A DNA stretch of 64,000 nt from AG-12 sp035531535 (GCA_035531535.1 DATKSV010000008.1:1-64000); one strand, 5' to 3'; positions 8,877-17,726 are shown, counted from the stretch's first letter. Program-made: numbers and translations. The notes: a model not told the origin generated them from the sequence alone.

Positions 8877-10106
8877 TCAATCGGCCAATTCGGCGAGGCC
8901 GGCCAGCAGCCGGTCCACATCGGACCCATCGTTGTAATGGACCAGCCCCGCGCGCACGGCGCTCCCGGAATCCCTGATCCCGAGCGCTCCCGTCACCTCC
9001 CAGGCGTAGTTGTCGCCGCTCCACACGTTGACATGACGGCGCGCCAGGGCGGCCGCCACCTGGTCGGGAGTGCGGCCGCGAACCGTGAAGTAGGCGGTCG
9101 GCGCCCGGTCCTCCGCGCGTCCATGCAAGGTGACGTGAGCCATCTCCTCCAGTCCGCCCAAAAGCACGGCAAAGAGCCGCGACTCATAGGCCTCGACCGC
9201 GGTCATGGCGGTCAGGAGGCGCTGCCTCCTGGTCCCCACGCCACCTTGGACCAGGTTGGTCAGGTGCTCGACCGCGGCCGTAACCCCGGCCAGATCGGCA
9301 AATGCGGGCGTACCTTTTTCGAAGCGCTCCGGCACCTCCTCTGGCGAGGGGACCAACTTATCCGGGTGGATGCTCTCCAGGAGCGCCGGATCGGCCACCA
9401 CCGCTCCGACATGGGGGCCGCACCACTTGTAGGCGCTGGTCGCGTAGAAGTCGGCCCCCAAGGCGGCCACGTCGATGGGCCCGTGCGGGGTGGCGTGGAC
9501 CCCGTCGACATACGTGAGAGCGCCAGCCCGATGGGCCGTCGCCGTGATCCGGGCAACTTCGGGGCGGATTCCGAGCACGTTGCTGGCCGCGGTCACCGCC
9601 ACCAACTTGGTGCGGGGACCCACCAACTCGGCGTACTGAGCGCTGTCCAGCTGACCGGTCCCGGGGTCCACCAGAGCCCAACGGACCCGGGCGCCCACCC
9701 TCTCGGCGGCCTGTACCCACGGTCGCACGTCGGCGTCGTGATCCAGCTGGGAGACCACCACCTCATCGCCCGGGCCCCAGGTCTTGGCGAGGGCGTAGGA
9801 GAGCCGGTAGGTGAGAGTGGTCATGTTGGGTCCCAGGATGACCCCGCCCGCCACTCCCCCCACCAGATCGGCGACCGCCTGCCTCGCCTCGGCCACGATG
9901 GCCTCACTGCGAAGGCTGGCAGGGAAGGCGCCCCCGGTGTTGCCGAGCCCACCGGTGTAGGCCCCGGCGATGGCGTCGATCACCATCTGAGGCACCTGGG
10001 TCCCGGCCGCGCCGTCCAAATACGCGTAACCATCGCGAAGGGCGGGGAACTGGGAGCGCACCTGCCCTGGTTCCAGGGTGGCTGTAGGGGTTGAGAGCGG
10101 ACTCAT
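8877..10106 (-). CDS. Cysteine desulfurase-like class V PLP-dependent enzyme
   Basis: 409 residues. N-terminal FPALRDGYAYLDGAAGTQVP, the PLP-contact region SQLDHDADVRPWVQAA, YVDGVHATPHGPIDVAALGAD and the PLP lysine in YATSAYKWCGPHVGAV define a class V aminotransferase fold of the cysteine desulfurase-like subgroup, which is separate from the housekeeping IscS/SufS enzymes. The reaction is uncertain (desulfuration, or another beta/gamma cleavage of an amino acid). It lies 100 bases upstream of the kinase-aminotransferase fusion on the same strand, so co-expression is likely. Confidence 0.82.
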   Translation of the reverse strand: MSPLSTPTATLEPGQVRSQFPALRDGYAYLDGAAGTQVPQMVIDAIAGAYTGGLGNTGGAFPASLRSEAIVAEARQAVADLVGGVAGGVILGPNMTTLTYRLSYALAKTWGPGDEVVVSQLDHDADVRPWVQAAERVGARVRWALVDPGTGQLDSAQYAELVGPRTKLVAVTAASNVLGIRPEVARITATAHRAGALTYVDGVHATPHGPIDVAALGADFYATSAYKWCGPHVGAVVADPALLESIHPDKLVPSPEEVPERFEKGTPAFADLAGVTAAVEHLTNLVQGGVGTRRQRLLTAMTAVEAYESRLFAVLLGGLEEMAHVTLHGRAEDRAPTAYFTVRGRTPDQVAAALARRHVNVWSGDNYAWEVTGALGIRDSGSAVRAGLVHYNDGSDVDRLLAGLAELAD

Positions 10107-10285
10107 CTGGGCATGTCTCCTGCCAAACCAGGGCCGGCCACGATGCTCAGGGCCGGCCGCCCGGCGATGTGCCTAACGGGCCGCTGGAACGAGGCGGCGC
10201 CCCTTTCCGAGCCGGGATCACGAGTGATGAACACGCCATGGAGGATACTCCAGGCCCACGGGCCCTCGGTAAGACTCCCCGGGCC

Positions 10286-11086
10286 TCAGGAGTAGCCGGC
10301 GCCGGCGCCGCCGTCGACCAGCAGGATGGCGCCGTCCACGAAGCTGGCCCCACCCTGGCCGAGGAACGCGATCACCTCCGCCACCTCTCTGCCTTGGGCG
10401 TACCGACCCAGGGGAGACGGCGTCCAGCGGGCCGGGTCCTCAGCACTGGACTCGGGGTCGTCCAGGGTGCCCATGTAGCGCATCCCCGGGACGGTGTCGC
10501 CAGGGCAGACCACGTTGACGCGGATTCCCTGCGGGGCGAGATCGACGGCCAGCATCCGGCCCATCATGTTCACCGCCGCCTTGGACACCGAGTAGGCGCC
10601 CAGGGGAACGTCCCCGCGCACCCCGGAGTCCGATGAGACCAGCACCACTGCGGACGGGCTCGTCTCAGCCAGCAGACGGCGAGCCGCCTGAACCTGGATC
10701 AGATAGCCCAGCACGTTGGTCGCCAGGAGCCTCTCCAGCTGAGTTGGAGGAGTGTCGATGAGCGATGCGACCACGCCCACGCCGGCATTGGCCACCAGCA
10801 GGTCCAGGCGGCCGAAGCGCTCTCGGACGGTATCCACCGCAGCCGCTGCCGCAGCTGGATCGCGGGCGTCACAGACCACAAAGTGGGCGTCCGCCCCGAC
10901 CGCCCGGAGCCCGGCTGCAGCCGCCTCACCGCGGATCGAATCCCTGCCCGTGAGCACCAGGCCGAACCCGTCCTGGCCGAGTCGCTCGGCAGTCGCCAGC
11001 CCGATGCCGGAGGTGCCGCCCGTGATCAGCGCCGCTCGCCCAGAGGGCTCGGCCCCGGGCCGTATGAGTGGGCCCTGGGCTGACAT
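10286..11086 (-). CDS. Short-chain dehydrogenase/reductase (SDR)
   Basis: 266 residues of a classical SDR: cofactor motif ALITGGTSGIGLATAERL, LVANAGVGVV (NAG motif), catalytic Ser in VVLVSSDSGVRG and YSVSK (YxxxK) followed by RVNVVCPGDTVPG. The C-terminus ASFVDGAILLVDGGAGAGY is typical. It oxidises or reduces an alcohol/ketone with NAD(P). It is separated by about 180 bases from the class V enzyme downstream on the same strand; substrate unknown. Confidence 0.85.
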   Translation of the reverse strand: MSAQGPLIRPGAEPSGRAALITGGTSGIGLATAERLGQDGFGLVLTGRDSIRGEAAAAGLRAVGADAHFVVCDARDPAAAAAAVDTVRERFGRLDLLVANAGVGVVASLIDTPPTQLERLLATNVLGYLIQVQAARRLLAETSPSAVVLVSSDSGVRGDVPLGAYSVSKAAVNMMGRMLAVDLAPQGIRVNVVCPGDTVPGMRYMGTLDDPESSAEDPARWTPSPLGRYAQGREVAEVIAFLGQGGASFVDGAILLVDGGAGAGYS

Positions 11087-11221
11087 GGCAGGGCATGCTA
11101 CCAGAGGAGCTGGCCACCCCGGCCAGGCTTGGGGGAGCGGTCAGGCCGTCGTCGCGTCCCACCCTCCTCAACCGGGCCGGTGCTGGCGGCGCCCCTGGCC
11201 GTTGCCGTTCGGATGGGAGTT

Positions 11222-13252
11222 TCAGCCGGTGCCGGTGTGGGTCGGCGTCGATCCATTGGCCATCAGCAGGTCGAACCCGTCCGGGTCGTTGAGCAGGCCT
11301 GGCGTGGTCCCTGAGACGCCCCTGACACCGTACTGCCAGACGGCGGCCCCAGTGGCGGGGTCGATGGCGATCATGCGGTCATTGCTGTCATCGTTGAGCA
11401 TGAAGACGCCGCTCGGCAGCAGCTCCACCAGCGAGGGCGTGTTCAGCGCGCCGGGGCCGGAGGCGACCGCATATCGGTACAGGACCTGGCCCTGACGGTT
11501 GAACTCCATGATCACACCGGGCTTGGTATAGCCGGCGATCAGGTAGCGGTTGGGCCCGATCTGCTGCGGGTCGGAGGGGTAGGTCAGGGGCAGATGGGTG
11601 GTCCAGACCAGCTTGCCGGTGGTGGTGTACTCGCTCACCCACGAGCCGTTGATCTCGGAGATCAGGATGTTCCCGTTGGGCAGGGGTGTGTCCCCGTTGG
11701 GCGAGCCCAGATGGGTTGGCGGCAGGTGCGTGCAGGAACCCGTGGTCCCGATCTGGCGGGCCAGAGTGCCGTTGGGATTGATGATCAGGACTCGACAGTT
11801 GCCAATGTCGGCGACCGAGATCTGGCCGCTCTTGAGCTGGTAGGCGTCGTCGGGGGTGTGCAGGTAGCCGGGGGCGCTGCCGGCCACGCCGGGATGCCCG
11901 TAGGTCCACAGCACCCGGCCCGACGGATAGGCGATCTTGACGATCTCCTGGTAGCTCTCCATGTTCATCACTATGGCCGTCCCGTGATCCGCAAAGAAGG
12001 CGTCGTCAGGGTAGACGAATCCCCCCGGCGGCGGCGGCGCCGTGGCGCTGGGGTACCGCCAGATGATCTGCCCCAGGGGGTTGACGAGCAGGACCTGATT
12101 GCTCCCCGCGTCCGCGATCAGAAGGTCTCCGCCGAAGAAGGGGGAGCCGGCTCCGACCGCGCCGGCGGTGCCGAAGCCCAGGTTGGGGATCAGCATCTGA
12201 ACGGCGGCCACGGTGCCGGCGGCGGTCTCCCCGCCCACCAGCCAGGCTCGCGGACCGACGGTCGCGATGGCCGCATGGGACACCGGCACCCGCAGCACCC
12301 CGGCTGCGAGCGCCCGCTCAGATGTGGGGTCGAACGCCCAGATCGCCGGGTTGGGAGCCGTGCCCCCGGCGGCGGAGCTCTCGCCCCCCATCACGTACAT
12401 GACTCCCTGGAGGGTGGCCGCGCTGGCGCCCGTGACCGGCTCCGGGAGGGCTCCAACCACCCTGGCGGTGTGCGTGGCGGGGTCGATCAGCTGGACTGAG
12501 GCGGTCGGCTCACCGTTGGCCGTCTGGCCGCCGAAGACGTAGATGCGGCCGCCCAGAGCGGCTACGGCTGGATAGCGAACCGGGATCGGGAGGGTTGCCA
12601 CCGCCGTGAAGTTGGTCCCGTTGGTGGTAGCCAGCACGGTGGGATCGAAACTGGCGCCGTCGTACCCGCCCACGACGTAGGCGGTTCCGCCCACCACCGC
12701 AGTGGCGGAGTCGGATCGCGCCTGAGGCAGGTTGCCGCTCAAGGTAGCCGCCCCCAGGGTGCCCGGGAGCGCCTGTACCGCCGCGGAGCTGGCCACAGTG
12801 CCACCCCCAAAGACCACATCCCGGCCCCTCAGGACGGCGCCGGAAGCGTCGTGTAAGGGGCCGGTCAGGGAGCCCGAGTAGGTCAGCGCCCCACTCGTGG
12901 TGTTGAGGGTGTAGACACCCGCTGCGGACGTCCCGCCAGCTGCCAGCCCGCCGAGAATCGTCAGCTGTCCGGACGCAGGACCGGGCAGGAGCACCTCGCG
13001 GCTGAGAGGTGCCGCCAGCGACCACGGCAACACGCCTGACTCAGCGGCCGGCAACTTAGGAGCGGGCCTGCCTACGGCCGAGTGCGTCGGAGTGGCTCTG
13101 GCGGTGGCTCGGGTCACCACCCCACAGCTGGCCATCGTGACGCCAACAACGGCCACCGCCGCTACCCTGGCGAACCGGCCACGGCGGCTGGCACCCACCC
13201 ACGGCACGATGCGGGTGGCAACGGGGCCCAAGCCGGAGTCAGCGGCTGACAT
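11222..13252 (-). CDS. Secreted lipoprotein, Kelch-type plus NHL/PQQ-like beta-propeller
   Basis: 676 residues from ATG 13252 (the upstream in-frame extension is shadow-like). N-terminal arginines then VAAVAVVGVTMASCGVV give a lipoprotein signal with Cys about residue 43. Residues about 75-350 carry Kelch-type blades (GGTAYVVGGYDGASF, GGRIYVFGGQTANGE, GVMYVMGGESSA, RAWLVGGETAAG). Residues about 370-670 change to NHL/arylsulfotransferase-like blades (LLVNPLGQIIWRYP, ADIGNCRVLIINPNGTLARQ, MEFNRQGQVLYRY, MIAIDPATGAAVWQYG). It is probably an extracytoplasmic binding or scaffold protein; no catalytic residues are evident. Confidence 0.75.
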   Translation of the reverse strand: MSAADSGLGPVATRIVPWVGASRRGRFARVAAVAVVGVTMASCGVVTRATARATPTHSAVGRPAPKLPAAESGVLPWSLAAPLSREVLLPGPASGQLTILGGLAAGGTSAAGVYTLNTTSGALTYSGSLTGPLHDASGAVLRGRDVVFGGGTVASSAAVQALPGTLGAATLSGNLPQARSDSATAVVGGTAYVVGGYDGASFDPTVLATTNGTNFTAVATLPIPVRYPAVAALGGRIYVFGGQTANGEPTASVQLIDPATHTARVVGALPEPVTGASAATLQGVMYVMGGESSAAGGTAPNPAIWAFDPTSERALAAGVLRVPVSHAAIATVGPRAWLVGGETAAGTVAAVQMLIPNLGFGTAGAVGAGSPFFGGDLLIADAGSNQVLLVNPLGQIIWRYPSATAPPPPGGFVYPDDAFFADHGTAIVMNMESYQEIVKIAYPSGRVLWTYGHPGVAGSAPGYLHTPDDAYQLKSGQISVADIGNCRVLIINPNGTLARQIGTTGSCTHLPPTHLGSPNGDTPLPNGNILISEINGSWVSEYTTTGKLVWTTHLPLTYPSDPQQIGPNRYLIAGYTKPGVIMEFNRQGQVLYRYAVASGPGALNTPSLVELLPSGVFMLNDDSNDRMIAIDPATGAAVWQYGVRGVSGTTPGLLNDPDGFDLLMANGSTPTHTGTG

Positions 13253-13396
13253 GGGGAAGTCGACGCGGCACAATTTGGGCTCCCTCTTCAAGCAGGCTCC
13301 GACACTGCCGGAAACCCCGGCACCCAGCACAACAGCTTAGAGGAGTTGGCGGAGCAGCCCCGCGGGCATCCCGAGGCGAGCCCCGAAGTGACCACG

Positions 13397-13642
13397 TCAT
13401 GGCGGTCCCGGCGGAGCAGCGGGGGCGCCTTTGCGACTGGGCTGGCGGTCAAGGCTGAGCGCCAGAGCCGGGCAGGCGGTCCGGGCGCGAGCGCCCTGCC
13501 GCTGGAGCCAGCGCGGCAGCGGTGTTGGCGAGATGATCGGGAAGCCCCAGTCGTCGAGGACGATCGCCTCCGGCAAGATCTCAGCGCAGAGCCCGTGGCC
13601 CACGCAGCGGGTGGGGTCCACGTTGAGGAAGCGCTCGCTCAC
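13397..13642 (-). CDS. Three-cysteine ferredoxin
   Basis: 81 residues starting at a GTG (VSERFLNVDPTRC) that overlaps the stop of the NuoF-like gene in the sequence GTGA, a sign of translational coupling. Cysteines occur as C-x5-C (CVGHGLC) and CP near the end (ARTACPALAL), the pattern of the small [3Fe-4S]/[4Fe-4S] ferredoxins that serve cytochromes P450 and similar oxidoreductases. The residues EAIVLDDWGFPII between them fit the family. Last gene of the electron-transfer operon; it likely exchanges electrons with the NuoF-like flavoprotein. Confidence 0.85.
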   Translation of the reverse strand: MSERFLNVDPTRCVGHGLCAEILPEAIVLDDWGFPIISPTPLPRWLQRQGARARTACPALALSLDRQPSRKGAPAAPPGPP

Positions 13643-14946
13643 CCTGGCTCCGGCAGCGGCAGCGTAGAAGGCGCGCCACCACCGCAGTGCCCGCGCCGAT
13701 GCTGCTCCAGCTCGTCGGCAAAGGCCAGCAGGGTGGAGCGGACCAGATTGACGACCCCGTCGGGGTGTCGGCACGCGCCCCTGCCAACGATCTGCCCTGA
13801 CCAGCGCAATATCCGATCGCTGACCTCCCGGCCTCCGGCCCAGGGCCGAGCCAACTCGCCCATGGCGCCGGCCAGAGCGGGCAGCCCCAGACGGCACGGC
13901 CCGCACTGGTCCGCGCTCTGGCGAGCCATCCAGTCGACCACCAGGTGAGCCTCCCGCAGTCCGCAGGCGCCGGGCGCCAACAGGTGCAGCACCCCGGCTC
14001 CCGGCGAGGCGTGGAGAGGCGCCAGAGCCCGGCGCGACAATTCCGCGGTGGCAATCTGCGCTGGCAGCAGCCACGACCCAAAGTAGCCCCCGACCAAGAG
14101 CGCGGGTGCGGCCGGCTCTGCTCCCGCCGCTTCGAGCAGGGCGGAGATCCGGATACCGATGGGGACCTCGTACACCCCGGGACGACCAACCGCGCCGCTG
14201 AGGCTGACCATCATGGTGCCCGGCTCATCCGCGGTCCCGCGGCTGCGGAACCACTCGGGCCCGAAGCGAGCGACCAGCCCCAGGTGGGCCAGCGTCTCCA
14301 CGTTCTGAACCAGGGTGGGTCGGCCCCGCCAGCCGCGCTCCACCAGTCTTTGGCGCTGGTAGCGAGGCCGCGCGGGCCCGCCCTCGAGCCAGCTCACCAG
14401 AGCCGTCTCCTCTCCGCCAACGAAATTCCTGGGGCCGAGGACAAGCTCCACCTTGGGCCCATGGGGCCCATGGCGGGGACGGTCGACCAGGGCGGCCGTG
14501 ACGCTCCGCCAGGCTGCCTGAGAGGGCACCACCAAGAAGCTGCGCTCGGCACGGGTCGCGACCGCGACGGTCTCCAACCCATCCAGGACCAGATGCGGCC
14601 GCAGCCGCAGCAAAAGATCGTCCTTGCCCGCTGCGGGCTCGGTCTCGCTGCCGTTACCGACGACCACCACCCCGGACACGCCCCGCTTCAAGGCGGCAGC
14701 CAGTTTGGTGGCGGCCGGGAATCCCGCACCTCCACGGCCTCTGAGACCGGAGCCACCGATGGCCCCTAGCAGGTTCCCTGGGGCCGTCCCGCGCAACACC
14801 TCGGAGATTGGGCCCCCCAAGCGCTCCCGGTGCTGCCCCCACGCTTCAGCCGTACCCCCACGCGGGCCGGCCAATAGGCGGAGCGCCCCGAACCCACCCC
14901 CGTCCACCGCCGCACCGGCTGACAGCTCGCGGTCGAGCGCAATCAT
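13639..14946 (-). CDS. NuoF/RnfC-like NAD(P)H-dehydrogenase flavoprotein with SLBB and Fe-S region
   Basis: 435 residues. SGLRGRGGAGFPAATK is the FMN/NADH-binding glycine-rich loop of complex I NuoF, followed by GNGSETEPAAGKDDLLL, which is intermediate between NuoF (NADExEPGTFKDR) and RnfC. SLBB-like VSLSGAVGRPGVYEVP comes next. The C-terminal Fe-S region reads SADQCGPCRLGLPALAG and later GRGACRHPDG: compared with NuoF (SCGxCxPCR...C) the first Cys is Ala, leaving three. Probably accepts electrons from NAD(P)H or ferredoxin. ATGA overlap with the haem membrane protein upstream and GTGA overlap with the ferredoxin downstream. Confidence 0.85.
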   Translation of the reverse strand: MIALDRELSAGAAVDGGGFGALRLLAGPRGGTAEAWGQHRERLGGPISEVLRGTAPGNLLGAIGGSGLRGRGGAGFPAATKLAAALKRGVSGVVVVGNGSETEPAAGKDDLLLRLRPHLVLDGLETVAVATRAERSFLVVPSQAAWRSVTAALVDRPRHGPHGPKVELVLGPRNFVGGEETALVSWLEGGPARPRYQRQRLVERGWRGRPTLVQNVETLAHLGLVARFGPEWFRSRGTADEPGTMMVSLSGAVGRPGVYEVPIGIRISALLEAAGAEPAAPALLVGGYFGSWLLPAQIATAELSRRALAPLHASPGAGVLHLLAPGACGLREAHLVVDWMARQSADQCGPCRLGLPALAGAMGELARPWAGGREVSDRILRWSGQIVGRGACRHPDGVVNLVRSTLLAFADELEQHRRGHCGGGAPSTLPLPEPG

Positions 14947-16052
14947 CCGTCGTCCCCCGGCAACGAGCTGGCGGCGGACGGGGCGGTCCCGAAGTAGAGT
15001 TCGCCGACGACCCGCGAGGCGGTTGAACTGGAGTTGAGGACGAGCTCCGCTGGGACCACGGGACCGCCCGGGGACCGCAGACTCATGCCCACCACCGACC
15101 CCTGCAGGTTGACGATCGGGCCCTGATAGGTGGTGGCCACCCCCGCCGGACGATAGCTGGCGGTGCCACTGGCGTTGCTGAGACCCCCACCGCTGCTCGG
15201 CTGGCGCGTGAGCACCACTTGCAAAGAGCCCAGCGGCACGGTCCCGGAGATGGTCAGCGTGGCCAGATTCCCGCCCCCTGACTCAACCATGGTCCCGTTG
15301 AACCGCGCCACAAAGGGAGCGCCGGAGGCGGCGCTCGACCCGCCGGTTCGGGAGCCGGTTGCGCCCGTCGAAGCCAGGGCGGTGGTGGGAGTTCCCGCCC
15401 GAATCGCCCAACCCGACTGCAGAGGTCCCGATGCCGCCCAGGCAAGCACGGCCAAAGGAGCGGCGGCGGTGGCCAGCATCAGCCCGGCTCGCCACCCGGG
15501 GGCGGTCCTGACGGCCCGTCCCAGGCGGAACAGAACGGCGGCCACGACCAGACCGAGACATGCCATCTCATAGACGAAGGCCAGATTCCAGCGAGTGTCG
15601 GTGCCGGTCCCAACGGCATGGACGACCGCCAGTGGCCAGGACAGGTAGCCCAGCCAGTGGATCAGCCGCCACCAGCTCGGTCGCAGGCGGCCGCGCAGCA
15701 GGCTGGTCGCCACCACCGCCACGAGCAGATCCAGGCTGAGAGTACCCAGGCCCAGCCAGACCGGTCGATAGGGGCTGACGAACGGGACCAGGACGGCCCA
15801 CCATCCCACCGGCACGAAGGGGTCGAGTTCTATCGTGACCACATGGATGACCAGCAGGAGCACCGCCAGCAGCGCGAGGTTGCGGTGCAGCCCCTGGACC
15901 ACGAAGCGCGGCCAACCGGGAGGGTGCCAGCCGCCCTGGATGGCGATCCCCAGGACCAAGTTGAGGGAGAGCAGGCCGAGCAGAACCAGGCCGCTCCCCC
16001 GGGCCAGGTACCAGAGCGCATTGGTGTTGATCCCGGCCACCAAAGGCACCAT
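14943..16052 (-). CDS. Ferric-reductase-type haem b membrane protein with extracytoplasmic C-terminal domain
   Basis: 369 residues. About six membrane helices with two His pairs spaced as in ferric reductase/NOX domains (GLHRNLALLAVLLLVIH and RLIHWLGYLSWPLAVVH), expected to bind two b haems across the membrane. A further segment (LATAAAPLAVLAWAASG) leads to a Ser/Gly-rich exported domain of about 130 residues with no recognised fold. The start at ATG 16052 overlaps the apbE stop as TGATG and begins MVPLVAGINTNALWYLARG, typical of the family; a longer ATG at 16088 is possible. Likely moves electrons from cytoplasmic flavoprotein to outside. Confidence 0.82.
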   Translation of the reverse strand: MVPLVAGINTNALWYLARGSGLVLLGLLSLNLVLGIAIQGGWHPPGWPRFVVQGLHRNLALLAVLLLVIHVVTIELDPFVPVGWWAVLVPFVSPYRPVWLGLGTLSLDLLVAVVATSLLRGRLRPSWWRLIHWLGYLSWPLAVVHAVGTGTDTRWNLAFVYEMACLGLVVAAVLFRLGRAVRTAPGWRAGLMLATAAAPLAVLAWAASGPLQSGWAIRAGTPTTALASTGATGSRTGGSSAASGAPFVARFNGTMVESGGGNLATLTISGTVPLGSLQVVLTRQPSSGGGLSNASGTASYRPAGVATTYQGPIVNLQGSVVGMSLRSPGGPVVPAELVLNSSSTASRVVGELYFGTAPSAASSLPGDDG

Positions 16053-17035
16053 CAGGCGGCCGCCCCGGGCCAGATCAGGGGCGGACACTCATCGTCAGAC
16101 CGCGTCCAGGCGCCCAAGTGGAGGACGCGCCCATCACCGGCCACCAGACGAGCGGCCGCCCCCGACCCCTCGATCAGGGCCAGGCCGGCCCGGCCACCCA
16201 CCAGGGTGGCCGTGGCCAGGGCATTGGCCTCCAGGCAGGTGGCCGCCGCCACGCTCACGGTCCGCCAGGGGCTGTCAGCCGGGACACCGGTGCGGGGATC
16301 GATCAGATGATGCATCGCGATTCCGGCCCGCCGCCACCGCCGCACTGCGGTCGAGGAGGTCGCCATCGCCGGCGCCACCAGCACCACGGTCTGGCCGGTC
16401 GCTCCGGGGCTGGCTTGGTGGTCGTCACTGATCCTGACCACCCAGCCTCCTGGGGGCGCCGGCCCAAAGGTGGCGATGTCTCCACCCAGGCTCACCAGGG
16501 CCGGACCATGTAGGGACTTCGAGATCGCCCGAGCCGCCTCGTCGGCCAACTGCGCCTTGGCGGTGGCGCCCAGGTCGAGCATCACCCCAGGGGGACGGGT
16601 CACTCGGGTGCCAGCCACGGTGACCCGCCACCAGCCCGGCACCGGACCGCCGGGCGGCAGAGGTCCGATCTGGACCCTGGTCATCTCGGCGAAGTCGCCC
16701 TCATAGCCGGCCGCGACCAGGGCGGCCCCAACCGTGGGATCGACCAGGCCATGGGTGCGGCGGGCCCAGAAAAGCGACGCCCGGAGCAGGTCGGCCAGCC
16801 GCCAACTGACCTCGCGCTCGCCGGCAGGGTCGGAATTCAGGCCCGAGATATCGGAGTCGGGTCGAAACCGGTTGGCGGCGCGGTCGGCCTGGTCGAGCCA
16901 TTGGTCAAGCCATTGCAGGCTCGACTCCAAGGCGGCTCCGGCTGGCACCACCACCTGGGCGGTGGTGCCGAGCGCCGCTCTACTGGCCCCAACCAGCCCG
17001 GGGCCGGCGTCGATGGGGCCCCACTGCCCGGTCAA
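16052..17035 (-). CDS. apbE: FAD:protein FMN transferase, ApbE family
   Basis: 327 residues. FRPDSDISGLN, the region LDLGATAKAQLADEAA and SLGGDIATFGPAPPGGWVV followed by AVRRWRRAGIAMHHLIDPRTG match ApbE, which uses FAD to attach FMN covalently to a Thr or Ser of partner proteins. No clear lipoprotein signal is present, though family members normally act outside the membrane. It overlaps the small protein upstream by ATGA and the haem membrane protein downstream by TGATG. No partner with the usual Ser/Thr-Gly-Ala-Thr acceptor motif is visible in this operon. Confidence 0.88.
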   Translation of the reverse strand: MTGQWGPIDAGPGLVGASRAALGTTAQVVVPAGAALESSLQWLDQWLDQADRAANRFRPDSDISGLNSDPAGEREVSWRLADLLRASLFWARRTHGLVDPTVGAALVAAGYEGDFAEMTRVQIGPLPPGGPVPGWWRVTVAGTRVTRPPGVMLDLGATAKAQLADEAARAISKSLHGPALVSLGGDIATFGPAPPGGWVVRISDDHQASPGATGQTVVLVAPAMATSSTAVRRWRRAGIAMHHLIDPRTGVPADSPWRTVSVAAATCLEANALATATLVGGRAGLALIEGSGAAARLVAGDGRVLHLGAWTRSDDECPPLIWPGAAA

Positions 17036-17325
17036 GATCCGCCCGAGGTGACCACCGGAGTTGCGGCGCTGGGCGCTGGGGCGGTTCCCTGGCCGACGCC
17101 CGAGCTTGCCGGATTGACCGGTATGGAGCCGCCTCCGGAGCTGGAGGTACCCGACGCGTTGGCAACGGTCGGGGTGGCGGTGCGACCGGGAAGGGCGTTA
17201 GCGACCGCGGCCCCGGCGGCTCCGGTCGCCACCATTGCCCCGAGACCGGCCCAGATGCTGAGCCGGCGCAGCAGCGACTCGCCCCGACTGCGCTGTGCCG
17301 GCCCGGATGGAAGTTCAGGAAGCAT
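17032..17325 (-). CDS. Small membrane-anchored Ser/Thr/Pro-rich protein, first gene of electron-transfer operon
   Basis: 97 residues. An Arg-rich N-terminus (RGESLLRRLSI) precedes one hydrophobic segment (WAGLGAMVATGAAGAAV) and an exported low-complexity tail rich in Ser, Thr, Gly and Pro without cysteines. No family is recognised. The ATGA overlap with apbE and its first position in a five-gene overlapping unit argue that it is a real partner, perhaps a tether or a divergent flavin carrier, but no flavinylation motif can be seen. Confidence 0.6.
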   Translation of the reverse strand: MLPELPSGPAQRSRGESLLRRLSIWAGLGAMVATGAAGAAVANALPGRTATPTVANASGTSSSGGGSIPVNPASSGVGQGTAPAPSAATPVVTSGGS

Positions 17326-17726
17326 TGACTGAGGCTATCCGACCGGTCTGTGGCCTCCCTGAGAGCGAGCCGAGATTCCCCTGAGACCCAAGTCGGGAGC
17401 GCCGGAACCGTCGCATGCTGCCCGCCAGCGCCGGTCCGGTCGTGATGGTGCGGGCCTATGATGACTCCGCCGATGCGGCCGGGAGGAAGTGCCAGGGGCG
17501 ACCACAGCGCCAGCTGCCCCTCGTCGACAGGCGCCTTGGCCAAGGTGGGCCAAGCAGCGCCGCGGATTTGCATCCGCTGGGCCGGAATGATGGCCCGAGG
17601 TCGGCACTAGGCGGGAACTCCCAAGATCCCGTGAAGCGGCGCACGTGCGCTGAGTCCCGGCGCCGGGCGGAGCACAGACGTGCTCTCAGCCACAGGCACT
17701 GGGAGCTGACCGGCTCGGGGAAGTGG
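17326..17726. other. Intergenic region, nothing recognised
   Basis: About 400 bases between the start of the electron-transfer operon and the stop of the IorAB-type gene. It should carry the promoter for the operon, but I see no clear -35/-10 pair, tRNA or coding sequence; open frames here continue as shadows of the neighbouring genes. Confidence 0.4.

Noticed and set aside
8262..10094. 610-codon plus-strand open frame antisense to the PLP genes
   Set aside because: Mirror of the class V enzyme and fusion genes; no recognisable domain.
13643..14074. N-terminal extension of the ferredoxin frame into the NuoF-like gene
   Set aside because: The extension is shadow sequence; GTG 13642 in the GTGA overlap gives a normal ferredoxin length.
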